A stretch of 64,000 nt of DNA from Saprospiraceae bacterium (lineage in GTDB: Bacteria; Bacteroidota; Bacteroidia; Chitinophagales; Saprospiraceae): assembly GCA_019638385.1 (NCBI GenBank), contig JAHBTW010000001.1, forward strand, positions 186,001-250,000, in the 5' to 3' direction. The notes under the pieces are model-generated. The model did no database searches. It had not been told where the DNA came from and saw only the letters and a list, made by a program, of their open reading frames with translations. This document shows, one piece after another, positions 26,752 to 35,207 of the stretch; the stretch's first letter is position 1, and each line of letters opens with the position of its first letter. The translations under genes and the position numbers were made by a program.

Positions 26752-28500
26752 TTGTGTGTAATATTATCTGTGTCGCCGACCGAGCCTTTTGATTTATTTC
26801 TAAAAACATTTGATGTGGACGACCCTTCGGCCAACAGAAAGCCATTGGACCCTAACGATAAAAATAAAACCCCCGGTATATACGATGCAACTGCCAATAC
26901 GGGAAACTATTATTATGGACCTCCGCTCACTTACGACAAAGACCACGATAACCGGGGAACGATACATCAGGCGCCCGCCGCGCCCTGCCCTTTCGGATTG
27001 CTGGAAGGCGATTCGAATTTCGACGGCATTGTGAGCCTGAATTTTCAACCCGGCGACACACTCAAAACGCTTTGGTTCAAAACCTCGCTGCATCCGGGCG
27101 ACAATTATCGCGTGGCTGCCGTATTCGATTCGCTCATGCTGTCCCGATTGGAAAACGAGGATGGAAAGCATGGCATTCATGTACACGATTCTAAAGCAGG
27201 CAGAGTGCCTTTCGATGCTACGATGGTTTCTCCCGTGTTGACGGTGTGGCGGTTATTTAATCTGGAAGTGGCTACGATGGAAAATGTATTTGGATACAGA
27301 AATAAAGTACAGGGGTGGATTAGGGATTTTGATGGACAAGGAGGCAGGGCGAGCAGCGCATTCAGGCTTATCATTGATGAATCTATATACGACCTGGAAG
27401 CTCCTTTAAATAATAGAACTACGAACCTAAGGGGTTTAGAGGAACATTTTCCTAATAGCACTTTTAATCCACCTTCGTTAGACGATAATAGTAGTCCAAC
27501 AGGAAAGGGGCGATTTGAAAATGGATACTTTTCACTGGGGACAAATAGTACTCCGGTTGGAGATATAAAAGCAAGCGGAAGTAACTACTTAATTCTCAAG
27601 CATAATACTCCCCTTTCAGGGGCGTGGATGACGTTTGAATTATCACCCCCTACTGGAACAACAATAACTGGCTATGTGCAGGATATTCAAAAAAATCAAG
27701 GCGGGAGCTTTACTTTTACACTCAGTCCCAATAACCCATTAACAGGCATTGGCAATAATGCAGTATTTCGTGCTGCCGATGGTCGCCCTATGAACATTGT
27801 AAATATAAATCCATCCAACAATACTATTACAACAGATTCTTTGAGCTTATTAGTACTGCTAAGTGATGACGATAGAGAGGCAAATCATCAGGTTTTACCC
27901 TATTCATGGCAAGTAGATCCGCTGAATTTAAAGAGAGGTTTCAATATTTTTAGAGAGGCTTATCTTGAAACCGTTATCCGTTTTACAAACCCGGGAGATA
28001 CGATCCCATTCAGGTCTAACATTTTAACTGACGACAGTTTTAATGTTTGGATAAAAGAACGATCAACTTTTTGGCGCACCGAGGTCCCCGCAAGCGGTGG
28101 AGATAAATATGGGGTATGGCTAGGATTAGTAGCATTAGTTTGGCAATCAAGCTATTGGAGAAGTGATTTAGATCCTGATTCTGAGGTGCTTCCGTCATTC
28201 AATGGAGGAGTGACACTTTCGGTTTCAGATAGTACGAAGATGTGGAAAGGAGGTGATGTCAGTGTAATACCATTCGAGCATTATTATGACCGATATGGAA
28301 ATACCTCATCAGTTGCGTATGATATTGCAGTTTCTGTTGTTCATGAAATCGGACACCAATTCGGGCTTTGGCATGTTCTTACACCCAACGTATTTATGAA
28401 CCCTGTTTTGCTTCAGAATTCAATTACGAGGTTAGAAGCAGACCAAAAAAACTACATAAGATGCCGAAAAAGCACCCCTGGCCTACATCCATATCCTTAA
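26752..28500 (+). CDS. Metzincin-type zinc protease domain, probably the C-terminal part of the preceding protein
   Basis: A 582-residue frame starting at TTG; open sequence continues upstream (PLRDTAELCVILSVSPTEPF), so it is almost certainly the downstream half of the 23687 gene, about 1600 residues in all. The zinc-binding motif HEIGHQFGLWH fits HExxHxxGxxH. VFMNPVL about 15 residues later is the likely Met-turn. The protein ends soon after (NYIRCRKSTPGLHPYP) with no T9SS sorting domain. Sequence from about 27250 onward is clearly more AT-rich than the first part. It is followed after 18 bases by an exported protein gene, likely co-transcribed. Role: secreted or surface protease, substrate unknown. 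Confidence 0.8.
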   Translation: MCVILSVSPTEPFDLFLKTFDVDDPSANRKPLDPNDKNKTPGIYDATANTGNYYYGPPLTYDKDHDNRGTIHQAPAAPCPFGLLEGDSNFDGIVSLNFQPGDTLKTLWFKTSLHPGDNYRVAAVFDSLMLSRLENEDGKHGIHVHDSKAGRVPFDATMVSPVLTVWRLFNLEVATMENVFGYRNKVQGWIRDFDGQGGRASSAFRLIIDESIYDLEAPLNNRTTNLRGLEEHFPNSTFNPPSLDDNSSPTGKGRFENGYFSLGTNSTPVGDIKASGSNYLILKHNTPLSGAWMTFELSPPTGTTITGYVQDIQKNQGGSFTFTLSPNNPLTGIGNNAVFRAADGRPMNIVNINPSNNTITTDSLSLLVLLSDDDREANHQVLPYSWQVDPLNLKRGFNIFREAYLETVIRFTNPGDTIPFRSNILTDDSFNVWIKERSTFWRTEVPASGGDKYGVWLGLVALVWQSSYWRSDLDPDSEVLPSFNGGVTLSVSDSTKMWKGGDVSVIPFEHYYDRYGNTSSVAYDIAVSVVHEIGHQFGLWHVLTPNVFMNPVLLQNSITRLEADQKNYIRCRKSTPGLHPYP

Positions 28501-28518
28501 CTCTTAAAACGTAACTTA

Positions 28519-29421
28519 ATGAGAACAATAATAACTTTCTGTGTATTGGCTGCGATCCTGATGGTGACCAATAAGGTGGGTGCGCAAGACAAATGGCTAC
28601 AAGTACACATTTCACCACTTTCAGACACATTAGGATCATTTGAGTTGCTTTATGTGAATTTGAAATATGAAAACAAGAGCACAAAAACAATCTCTTGTTT
28701 TATCCCTTATGCCACCAATACAGTATTGCAAATCAGGAGAATAGAACCGGAGGTTTCAGAATGGAAGCTATGTAATGAATATGGCTTTAATGCTGACCTT
28801 TTTCCAGAACATAATGGATGGTATCAACTACCTGCTGATTTTAAGGACGAAAGATGGTATCAAATTTACCCTTGCAGTCCTGATTTCTCTGTGGATGGGG
28901 TATCTTTCTTGCCTGGCAGATATGAATGCCGGTTGATATATAGTCCTTCGGATCAACATGGAGTATGGTACGCTTATCCGGAGTCGTGCAAAGACTGCAT
29001 AACATCTTCTTTCAATTTTCTTGTAGGGCCTTCTGATAGCGTCGGAGAGAAGTTGGCAATAGAGCGTCTTACAAGTATTAAAGGAGGAGCAAGGCCCATT
29101 ACGCATGTATTATATGGTGGAGGGCGATTTACGCAATTTACATGCGAAGAACAAATTCGTTTTTTAGAATCGTTCTTATCGGAATTTCCGGGTTCATATT
29201 TTGAGCCATACATTCATGGTGCTTTAGCCAATTCATTGATTCTATGCGAAAAAAAGAAACTACAGGGAGACCCGGCAGGAATGGCAATGATGATGAAACG
29301 TATATTGTTTCATCTTGGTAAAGCGTGCGAATCCAAACATCCTTGGCTTTGGAAGTTATATGGCTACGAATTAATACAACATGAAAAAGAACTGCTTTTC
29401 GGCTTTGTTGCGAATAAATAA
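28519..29421 (+). CDS. Exported protein of unknown function, paralog A
   Basis: A 300-residue protein with a signal peptide (MRTIITFCVLAAILMVTNKVGAQ). The N-terminal half is beta-rich (SPLSDTLGSFELLYVNLKYE), the layout of an Ig-like or BsuPI-inhibitor-like domain, though I cannot assign a family. The C-terminal ~100 residues are helical (EEQIRFLESFLSEFPGSYFE, PYIHGALANSLILCE). It is related to the protein at 30367: shared features are Ixx-RR-(I/L)-x-P, FxPGxYxxRxIY, (E/K)P-(Y/F)-IH and ESKHPxL. Both lie 18-27 bases after a metzincin tail, so a working link to the protease (inhibitor, chaperone or partner) is plausible but only inferred. The DNA is AT-rich compared with the rest of the window. 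Confidence 0.75.
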   Translation: MRTIITFCVLAAILMVTNKVGAQDKWLQVHISPLSDTLGSFELLYVNLKYENKSTKTISCFIPYATNTVLQIRRIEPEVSEWKLCNEYGFNADLFPEHNGWYQLPADFKDERWYQIYPCSPDFSVDGVSFLPGRYECRLIYSPSDQHGVWYAYPESCKDCITSSFNFLVGPSDSVGEKLAIERLTSIKGGARPITHVLYGGGRFTQFTCEEQIRFLESFLSEFPGSYFEPYIHGALANSLILCEKKKLQGDPAGMAMMMKRILFHLGKACESKHPWLWKLYGYELIQHEKELLFGFVANK

Positions 29422-29439
29422 AATTTGGAGAGAGCGGAC

Positions 29440-29458
29440 TTTGAAAAATATTTTCAAA
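29440..29458. repeat. AT-rich palindrome
   Basis: TTTGAAAA and TTTTCAAA face each other across three bases, 19 bases after the end of paralog A. It lies in a stretch (29422-29575) that is absent between the corresponding genes of the second copy. It may be a weak terminator or a trace of an insertion. Confidence 0.4.
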
Positions 29459-29575
29459 AATACTCGTTTTCAAAAATCATCAGAATCGAAAAGACTTTTC
29501 CCAAGGAAAAATGTTCGTGCAACAAAGCCCTGCTTTTTCTATAAAGGAAATAGGGACTCCGATAAAGTGGCCATT

Positions 29576-30041
29576 TCCCTCATTCCTTCACCTAACTCGG
29601 GCATTATGTACACTTCAATAAGACATATTCCATCGGTACCTGTTGACGGTATTGTTGTACTCTCATCTGCATTTCAAGCGGCTGCGCAATTCGTGTGGAT
29701 TCTGTGCAGTGCACCTGCCGAACCGGAAGCTGGTCGCGTATTCATTACCGCCGGTTTCGGTCCCTTTACTTTCGTATGGCAGGGGCCTGGCTACTCCGCA
29801 TACAGACAAAACCCCCGCCGACCTTCCCGCGCCCGGGCCGATACTCAGTCACCGTCACCAATGCCTACGGCTGCAGGGTGACGCTGGAGGCACGGGTGCG
29901 GCGTGTGATGGGGTCTGGAAGTGGAGTTGGACTGAGCCTGCCTGCCCCGATTCCGAAAACGGGCGCATGCCGCACCAGCGACGACACCAGCTATCACTTA
30001 TGTCTGGGCAACGGCAGCACCGGGCGCGTCTGCGGGAGTGG
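29576..30041 (+). pseudogene. Decayed 5' copy of the SprB/CHU_C-type surface protein gene
   Basis: This stretch is a close copy of 31277-31768 by eye (signal peptide region, TFVWQGP, RYSVTVTNAYGC, ACPDSENGR) but carries many one-base losses, mostly within runs of two or three equal bases, plus short deletions. No frame stays open. Similarity ends at about 30041, where sequence abruptly becomes the tail of a metzincin gene. The most direct reading is a tandem duplication with this junction as the breakpoint; a poorly resolved repeat in the assembly is the alternative. Confidence 0.7.
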
Positions 30042-30339
30042 AAAATACGTCAAATTTGGGGCTGACCTTGCAAAACGGCTCAGCTAGTAATACAATAATG
30101 CTTGCGGGAGGGAGATATTAGCGTATTGCCGTTTGAAACCTTTTTGAAGGTAATGGGCGGGCTTACTAATCCTAATGCCCAGGCTGCTTGGCTTTATCCA
30201 TGAAATTGGACATCTTTTTGGTTTAGCTCACATCCCGGATCAACAACTTATGAATGCTGAGCTTCCATTTAATACTGGAGGTTTCATTCCAGCGCATTTG
30301 AACATCATTAGATGTAGGAAAAACTCCCCGGGCAATTGA
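30042..30339 (+). pseudogene. Remnant of a second metzincin protease C-terminus
   Basis: In shifting frames the sequence encodes LGLTLQNGSASNTIMLAGG, then DISVLPFETFLKVMGG, then FIHEIGHLFGLAHIPDQQLM and NIIRCRKNSPGN before a stop. These match the end of the intact protease at 26752-28500 (GGVTLSVSDS, GGDVSVIPFEHYY, VVHEIGHQFGLWH, NYIRCRKSTPG). The zinc motif HEIGHLFGLAH is preserved, but at least two frameshifts and the loss of everything upstream make it non-functional. Confidence 0.8.
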
Positions 30340-30366
30340 TTTTTCGAATAATTCAATCAAAATAAT

Positions 30367-31272
30367 ATGAAAAAAATACGCTCCTTTTTGTCCCTTGCCG
30401 GTTTGTTGGTAATTCCTTTTTTCTGTAAGTGTCAACCTATGCCCGATATCGAATTTGCGGCTTATAAGGATACCATTTACCCACTTGACCCTCTCTATGC
30501 TCTGTTCAAATGGGGGAATTCCAGCAAGCGGAAAATTAAAGTAATTAGACCAGACCTGTATAATTCCATTCAAGTACGTCGTTTGCAGCCTGATCCATCT
30601 AATTGGCTTCATAGAGATGGATTGTCAGACGTTGGTGGTGTTAGTATGTCGGGAGAAAGTTTGGAAATGGAAACTCCGCCAGGATATAGTTTTGAGGTGT
30701 ATTACAAGATATGCCCTCTCGGACCCAACGAGTATTTAGAAATAAACAACAAAGTTTTAACAGGCTTTCAGCCCGGTGAATATCAAGTGCGCTGCATATA
30801 CTTTCCATCTCTACAACCTAAAATAAAAAAAGGAGATGACCCATTTATCGGCGACGGGTCCTGCTGCAAAATCATTGAGTTCAACTTTACCGTATTAGAC
30901 GCTCCCCCCGCCAACGAAACCGCCTTGTACGACTACCTCATCAAAAACGATTTAGCCAACTATGTTCATAACTACAGGTACGCCCCTGAAAGAATACCCT
31001 TATTTGAGGAGGCATTGCTTTTAGCTCCAGAGACTTCCAGCCTGAAACCCTTTATACATCAGACAGTTGCGGATATATTGACCCAGCAGCTTTACAATGC
31101 GCCAAAGCCATACAGTGATGAAGAACTGGCAGTCCTGTACGAACGAATCGTATATCATCTGAGAAAAGTAGCGGAATCAAAACACCCTTATCTGCTGCAA
31201 AATCTCTCCACAGACTTATCTAGTTACCAATTCGAACTACAGGCTGTGAAGGCACGAATGCGTCGCAAATAA
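30367..31272 (+). CDS. Exported protein of unknown function, paralog B
   Basis: A 301-residue intact protein, distant paralog of 28519-29421. The signal sequence MKKIRSFLSLAGLLVIPFFC may be of the lipoprotein type (Cys 20), unlike paralog A. The beta-rich N-terminal half contains DTIYPLDPLYALFKWGN and IQVRRLQPDPSNW. The helical C-terminal half contains PFIHQTVADILTQQL and IVYHLRKVAESKHPYLL. It follows the decayed second metzincin tail by 27 bases. It has stayed open although its protease neighbour and the following gene are broken, which suggests selection or recent decay of the others. Function unknown. Confidence 0.75.
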   Translation: MKKIRSFLSLAGLLVIPFFCKCQPMPDIEFAAYKDTIYPLDPLYALFKWGNSSKRKIKVIRPDLYNSIQVRRLQPDPSNWLHRDGLSDVGGVSMSGESLEMETPPGYSFEVYYKICPLGPNEYLEINNKVLTGFQPGEYQVRCIYFPSLQPKIKKGDDPFIGDGSCCKIIEFNFTVLDAPPANETALYDYLIKNDLANYVHNYRYAPERIPLFEEALLLAPETSSLKPFIHQTVADILTQQLYNAPKPYSDEELAVLYERIVYHLRKVAESKHPYLLQNLSTDLSSYQFELQAVKARMRRK

Positions 31273-31305
31273 TCACCTCATTCCTTCACCTACAACTCGG
31301 GCATT

Positions 31306-32546
31306 ATGTACACTTCCAACAAGACATACTCCATCCGGTACCTGTTGACGGTATTGGTATTGCTCTCATCTGCATTTCAAGCGGCTGCGCAAATTCGTGT
31401 GGATTCTGTGCATTGCACCTGCGGAGCCGGAAGCCCCGGTCGCGTATTCATTACCGCCGAGGGGACTGCCGGTCCCTTTACTTTCGTATGGCAGGGGCCT
31501 AACGGCTACTCCGCATACGAACAAAACCCCGCCGACCTTCCCGCGCCGGGCCGATACTCAGTCACCGTCACCAATGCCTACGGCTGCGAGGTGACGCTGG
31601 AGGCGCAGGTGCCGGCGTGTGATGGGGTGCCGGAAGTGGAGTTGGACCCCGAGCCTGCCTGCCCCGATTCCGAAAACGGGCGCATCGTACTCACTTTTCC
31701 CGGCGACGACACCGGCTATACTTATGTCTGGAGCAACGGCAGCACCGGGCGCGATCTCACGGGAGTGGGTGCCAGGCGTATTCGCTGTGAGCATAACCAG
31801 CAGCGGCTGCACCCGCGTGAGGGCTGCCGGGACAAGTTTTCTGGATGAGGTACAGGGTGGGATGCCGCCGTACCGCACATCGGGCTATCCGGGCGATGCC
31901 CTGCAACCGGCCGATGTGCCGCTTGCGCTTCTACCGGCGAATTGTTTTGTTGCGAATAGAAGACGCGACGGGCTGCGGCGAGACACAGGAAGTGACCGTA
32001 CCGCCCGCGCGCTTCATGGGTAATGGAGTTGGGGCGCGACTTTGAGCATCCGCCTCGGACAGGCGGTTCGCCGCCACCACAGGGCCTGTGGCCTGGAAGC
32101 GCACAATTTAGCTGGCAACCGCGCCAGGGCTTAGACTGCGATACTTGTGCTGTCGTCATGGCTATGCCCCCGCGCAGCACCCGCTACGAACTGACGCTTC
32201 GCATAGCGCCAGTTTTAATTGCGCGACGCGCTCTGCATCCTCGTGGATGGACGAGCGCCGGTATATGTACCCAACGCCTTTTCGCCCAACGGCGGCGGCA
32301 TCAACGATTGGCTCGCGGTGTTTGCGGCGACGGCGTTACGCGTGCGCAGCTTTCCGGGTGTTCGACCGCTGGGGCGCTGCGGTGTTTGAGCGGTTAAACT
32401 TCTCTCCCAATGTAGAGAGCCTCGGTTGGGACGGCGCCGTGCGCGGCCGCCCGGCCAATGCAGGCTTGTATGTTTACACCATAGAATGGGAGCGCGCCGA
32501 CGGACAAACAGAACGCGCAAGCGGAGAGGCGATGCTGCTGCGGTAG
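31306..32546 (+). pseudogene. Decayed SprB-repeat / CHU_C (T9SS type B) surface protein
   Basis: Starts with a good signal peptide (ATG 31306, LLTVLVLLSSAFQAAAQ) and a SprB-like repeat (TFVWQGPNGYSAYEQNPADL, GRYSVTVTNAYGCEV). It loses frame near 31770 and again several times. Reading across frames recovers YVPNAFSPNG, INDWLAVFA, FRVFDRWGAAVFERLNF and GLYVYTIEWERADGQ. This is a complete gliding-motility-type C-terminal domain ending in EAMLLR at 32546. One shift is an extra C near 32350 (between RVRSF and FRVFDRWG). At least five indels are needed to restore one frame. The original product would have been about 410 residues. Confidence 0.75.
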
Positions 32547-32645
32547 CGGATGTGCCAACCGATACAGGAAGTTCGTTTTGCCCCTCCTTGGGCGCGGGCG
32601 CGCTGCTCCTGAGGAAATAGGACCAATACTCCCTTCCCTTTAGTG

Positions 32646-32680
32646 TAGTGTCGGGGTGACTGCCAGTCACCCCGACACTA
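32646..32680. repeat. Perfect 16-bp palindrome (GGGGTGACT family)
   Basis: TAGTGTCGGGGTGACT and its exact complement are separated by GCC. It lies between the convergent ends of the CHU_C pseudogene and the beta-barrel receptor. A sister palindrome with the same GGGGTGACT core lies at 56814-56846, also between converging genes. No T-run follows, so it is not a classic terminator. Confidence 0.8.
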
Positions 32681-32705
32681 AGCATAGAAAACTGTACCAA
32701 GTTAT

Positions 32706-35207
32706 TTATTTACCGCCGCCGCCACCGCCGTTGTTATCGTCGCCGCCTTCTTTTTGATCTTCGTTGCGGATGTTGCTGCGACGCGGGCGCGGTACTTTGT
32801 TGAAGTCCACTTTGCCGAAGCGATAGCCGAAATTCACGCCTATAGAACGGAATGCGATGCGGGATATGCTGCTCTGGAAAAAAGTGGGGCCTGACAGTTC
32901 GGAAGGAAACTTCAGGTATTCCGAAAACGGCTGTACGATGTTGATGCCCAAGGTTGCCTTTTTGTTGAATTCCTTTTGTAACGACATATTCAGCATGGTA
33001 AAGGACGGGTTGAAGCCCTGTATCGTTTGTCGGGGCGCCCGGTAAAAGCCGAAAATTTCCAACTTAATGTCTTTCGGGAAGCTGAACGAGGAGTTGAGGT
33101 TTCCGCCCCACACCACTGTTTGGCGGCTGATGTCTAAGCCGGACAAGGTACTTTGCGCATCATACGTGTTGATGTTGAAATTGCCGCGCAAGGTCCAGAA
33201 CTTCTTCAGGGTGAAAGAAGAAAAAACGCTGAAACCGATGGACTGTGTTTCGCCGATGTTTTGGAACGTACTCACCGATACGCCTTCCGGGTTGACCACA
33301 AGAATGCTCTCAATGACCTCGTCGGTACGGCGATAGAAAACAGCCGTGTTGAGGCTTACGCCTTTGATGTTGGTATTGTAGGAAAGCTCTACTTGATTGG
33401 TCAGTTCGGGCAGCAATTCAGGGTTGCCCTGACTGATGTTGCGCGCGTCGTTGAAGTTGACAAACGGATTGACGTTGCGCAGGCCGGGGCGCTGGATACG
33501 CTGGGTGGCGCTCAGCCGCAGCGCGCTGAAATTCTTGAAATTGCGGCTCAGGATGATGCTGGGCAGGATGTTGTCGTAGTTGTTGGCGAAAGTGGTCTCC
33601 TGGTCTCTGAAATCGCCGCCGATGTAGGTGCGCTCATAGCGGGCGCCGGTGGCAAGGCCGTAATGTTCGCCCAATTTCAACTGAAAGGACAGGTAGCCCG
33701 ATATCACATCCTGATCGTAATAAAAGATATCGGTGCGGAGCGGATTGGTGATGTACGTGTTGAGGTCGTAGTCTAAAAACTCGTTTTGGAAATCACTGTC
33801 AATTTTGCGCAGAATGCCTTTGAGGCCGGTTTCCATTTTGAATTTGGTGCTGAAAGGATGCGTGTAGTCCAACTGCAAGGTCGTTTCTAAGTTGAGCCCG
33901 GAGTTGTTGTTGCGTTCGTTGCGTTGCAACGCGATGTCATTGGAGGGCTGATCGAGTGTGTTTTTGTTGTTGTTTTGATTGCCGCTGAACTGGAGCGCAA
34001 AGATGAGTTCTTTCTCCGGTTGTTTGAACGTGCGGCGGTAGTCGGTGGTCCAGTCGAAGCCGCCGCGCACAGAGCGGGATTCGCTGCTGCGGAGGTAGCT
34101 TTGTTCTAATCCGGCTAATGGATCGGTAAAAACAGAGTTGACCAACTCGTCGCGCCGGTCGCCGTGCCCGCGGAAAGAGAGCGAAGTAGAGAAAGAGTTG
34201 TAAGCATTGACATCATAAAATGCGCTGAGGGAGCCGCCGGGGCCGAAGTTGCGGGTAGTAGCCGTGCCCTCCTGCGTGAAAATGCGCTTTTGGCCGTCGG
34301 CGAGTATGTCTTCCCGATAAAAATCCACAAAACCGGGCCGGTTCCAGGAAGCCCAGCCGGAAACATTGGCATTGAGGCCGAAGCGGCCCTGGGCGGCATT
34401 CAGGTTGAAGTTGCCGCGATTCATGCGGTTGCCTACGGCGAGGCTTGCCGAACCGGAGATGCCTTGTGCAGTTTTGCGTTTGGTAATAATGTTGACAATA
34501 CCGCCGGAGCCTTCTCCATCGTAGCGGGCAGTGGGCGCGGTGATGACTTCCACGCTTTTGATCTGATCGGCAGGGATGGTGCGCAGGGCGTCGGCCACGC
34601 TGGCAGCAAACATGGTAGAGGGCCGCCCGTTGATGAGAATCATAATGTTTTCAGACCCCCGCAGCGATACGTTGCCGTCCAGATCTACCGAAAGCAGCGG
34701 TACGCGGCGCAATACTTCGGCAGCATCGCCGCCGGCGGTGGAGATGTCTTTCTCCGCATTATATACGAGTTTGTCAATCCGGTTTTCTACCGTGGCGGCC
34801 TCGCCGGTTACCGTCACTTCACTGAGCGTAAGCCCTTCGGCGAGGAGTAAAACCTGACCGAGGTTCACATCGGGCCGGCGGGGCGTGACCTCAACATCGG
34901 TTACTATTCTGGTTTTATAGCCGATAAATGAAATATCGATTTGATATTTTCCAGGCTTTACATCCGAAAAGCGGAATCCGCCTTTTTCGTCTGTGATGAC
35001 CCCGTCAATTTGGCGGTCCTGGCGAAGGTCAGTCAGCGCAACAGCAGCAAACTCCACAATTTCTTTAGAACTGGAGTCAATGACCGTACCGATTATTTTA
35101 CCGAGAATGGGGGTTCCTCCCTTTGCGTTTCCGTTGGGAGGTCCTTGCGCGGATGCAATAAAAATGGAGGAGATAAGCAGCAGTGAGAGCAGCAGAATTT
35201 GTTTCAT
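32706..35207 (-). CDS. TonB-dependent-receptor-like outer-membrane beta-barrel protein
   Basis: An 833-residue protein. The signal peptide MKQILLLSLLLISSIFIASA is followed by a carboxypeptidase-regulatory-like domain (about 35-120: IIGTVIDSSSKEIVEFAAVA, YQIDISFIGYKTRI) and a plug domain (VLRRVPLLSVDLDGNVSLRG, ILINGRPSTM, GSGGIVNIITKR, about 160-245). The long barrel is of the OMP_b-brl_3 type. The protein ends in a hydrophilic Asp/Gly tail (GGDDNNGGGGGGK) rather than an aromatic residue, unusual for a barrel. Members of this group are widespread in Bacteroidota; many have no known substrate. Divergent from the serine hydrolase across 324 bases. Confidence 0.88.
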   Translation of the reverse strand: MKQILLLSLLLISSIFIASAQGPPNGNAKGGTPILGKIIGTVIDSSSKEIVEFAAVALTDLRQDRQIDGVITDEKGGFRFSDVKPGKYQIDISFIGYKTRIVTDVEVTPRRPDVNLGQVLLLAEGLTLSEVTVTGEAATVENRIDKLVYNAEKDISTAGGDAAEVLRRVPLLSVDLDGNVSLRGSENIMILINGRPSTMFAASVADALRTIPADQIKSVEVITAPTARYDGEGSGGIVNIITKRKTAQGISGSASLAVGNRMNRGNFNLNAAQGRFGLNANVSGWASWNRPGFVDFYREDILADGQKRIFTQEGTATTRNFGPGGSLSAFYDVNAYNSFSTSLSFRGHGDRRDELVNSVFTDPLAGLEQSYLRSSESRSVRGGFDWTTDYRRTFKQPEKELIFALQFSGNQNNNKNTLDQPSNDIALQRNERNNNSGLNLETTLQLDYTHPFSTKFKMETGLKGILRKIDSDFQNEFLDYDLNTYITNPLRTDIFYYDQDVISGYLSFQLKLGEHYGLATGARYERTYIGGDFRDQETTFANNYDNILPSIILSRNFKNFSALRLSATQRIQRPGLRNVNPFVNFNDARNISQGNPELLPELTNQVELSYNTNIKGVSLNTAVFYRRTDEVIESILVVNPEGVSVSTFQNIGETQSIGFSVFSSFTLKKFWTLRGNFNINTYDAQSTLSGLDISRQTVVWGGNLNSSFSFPKDIKLEIFGFYRAPRQTIQGFNPSFTMLNMSLQKEFNKKATLGINIVQPFSEYLKFPSELSGPTFFQSSISRIAFRSIGVNFGYRFGKVDFNKVPRPRRSNIRNEDQKEGGDDNNGGGGGGK

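Noticed and set aside
32215..32700. Minus-strand frame of 161 codons after the receptor gene
   Set aside because: It runs through the palindrome and antisense to the CHU_C pseudogene; no protein-like pattern.
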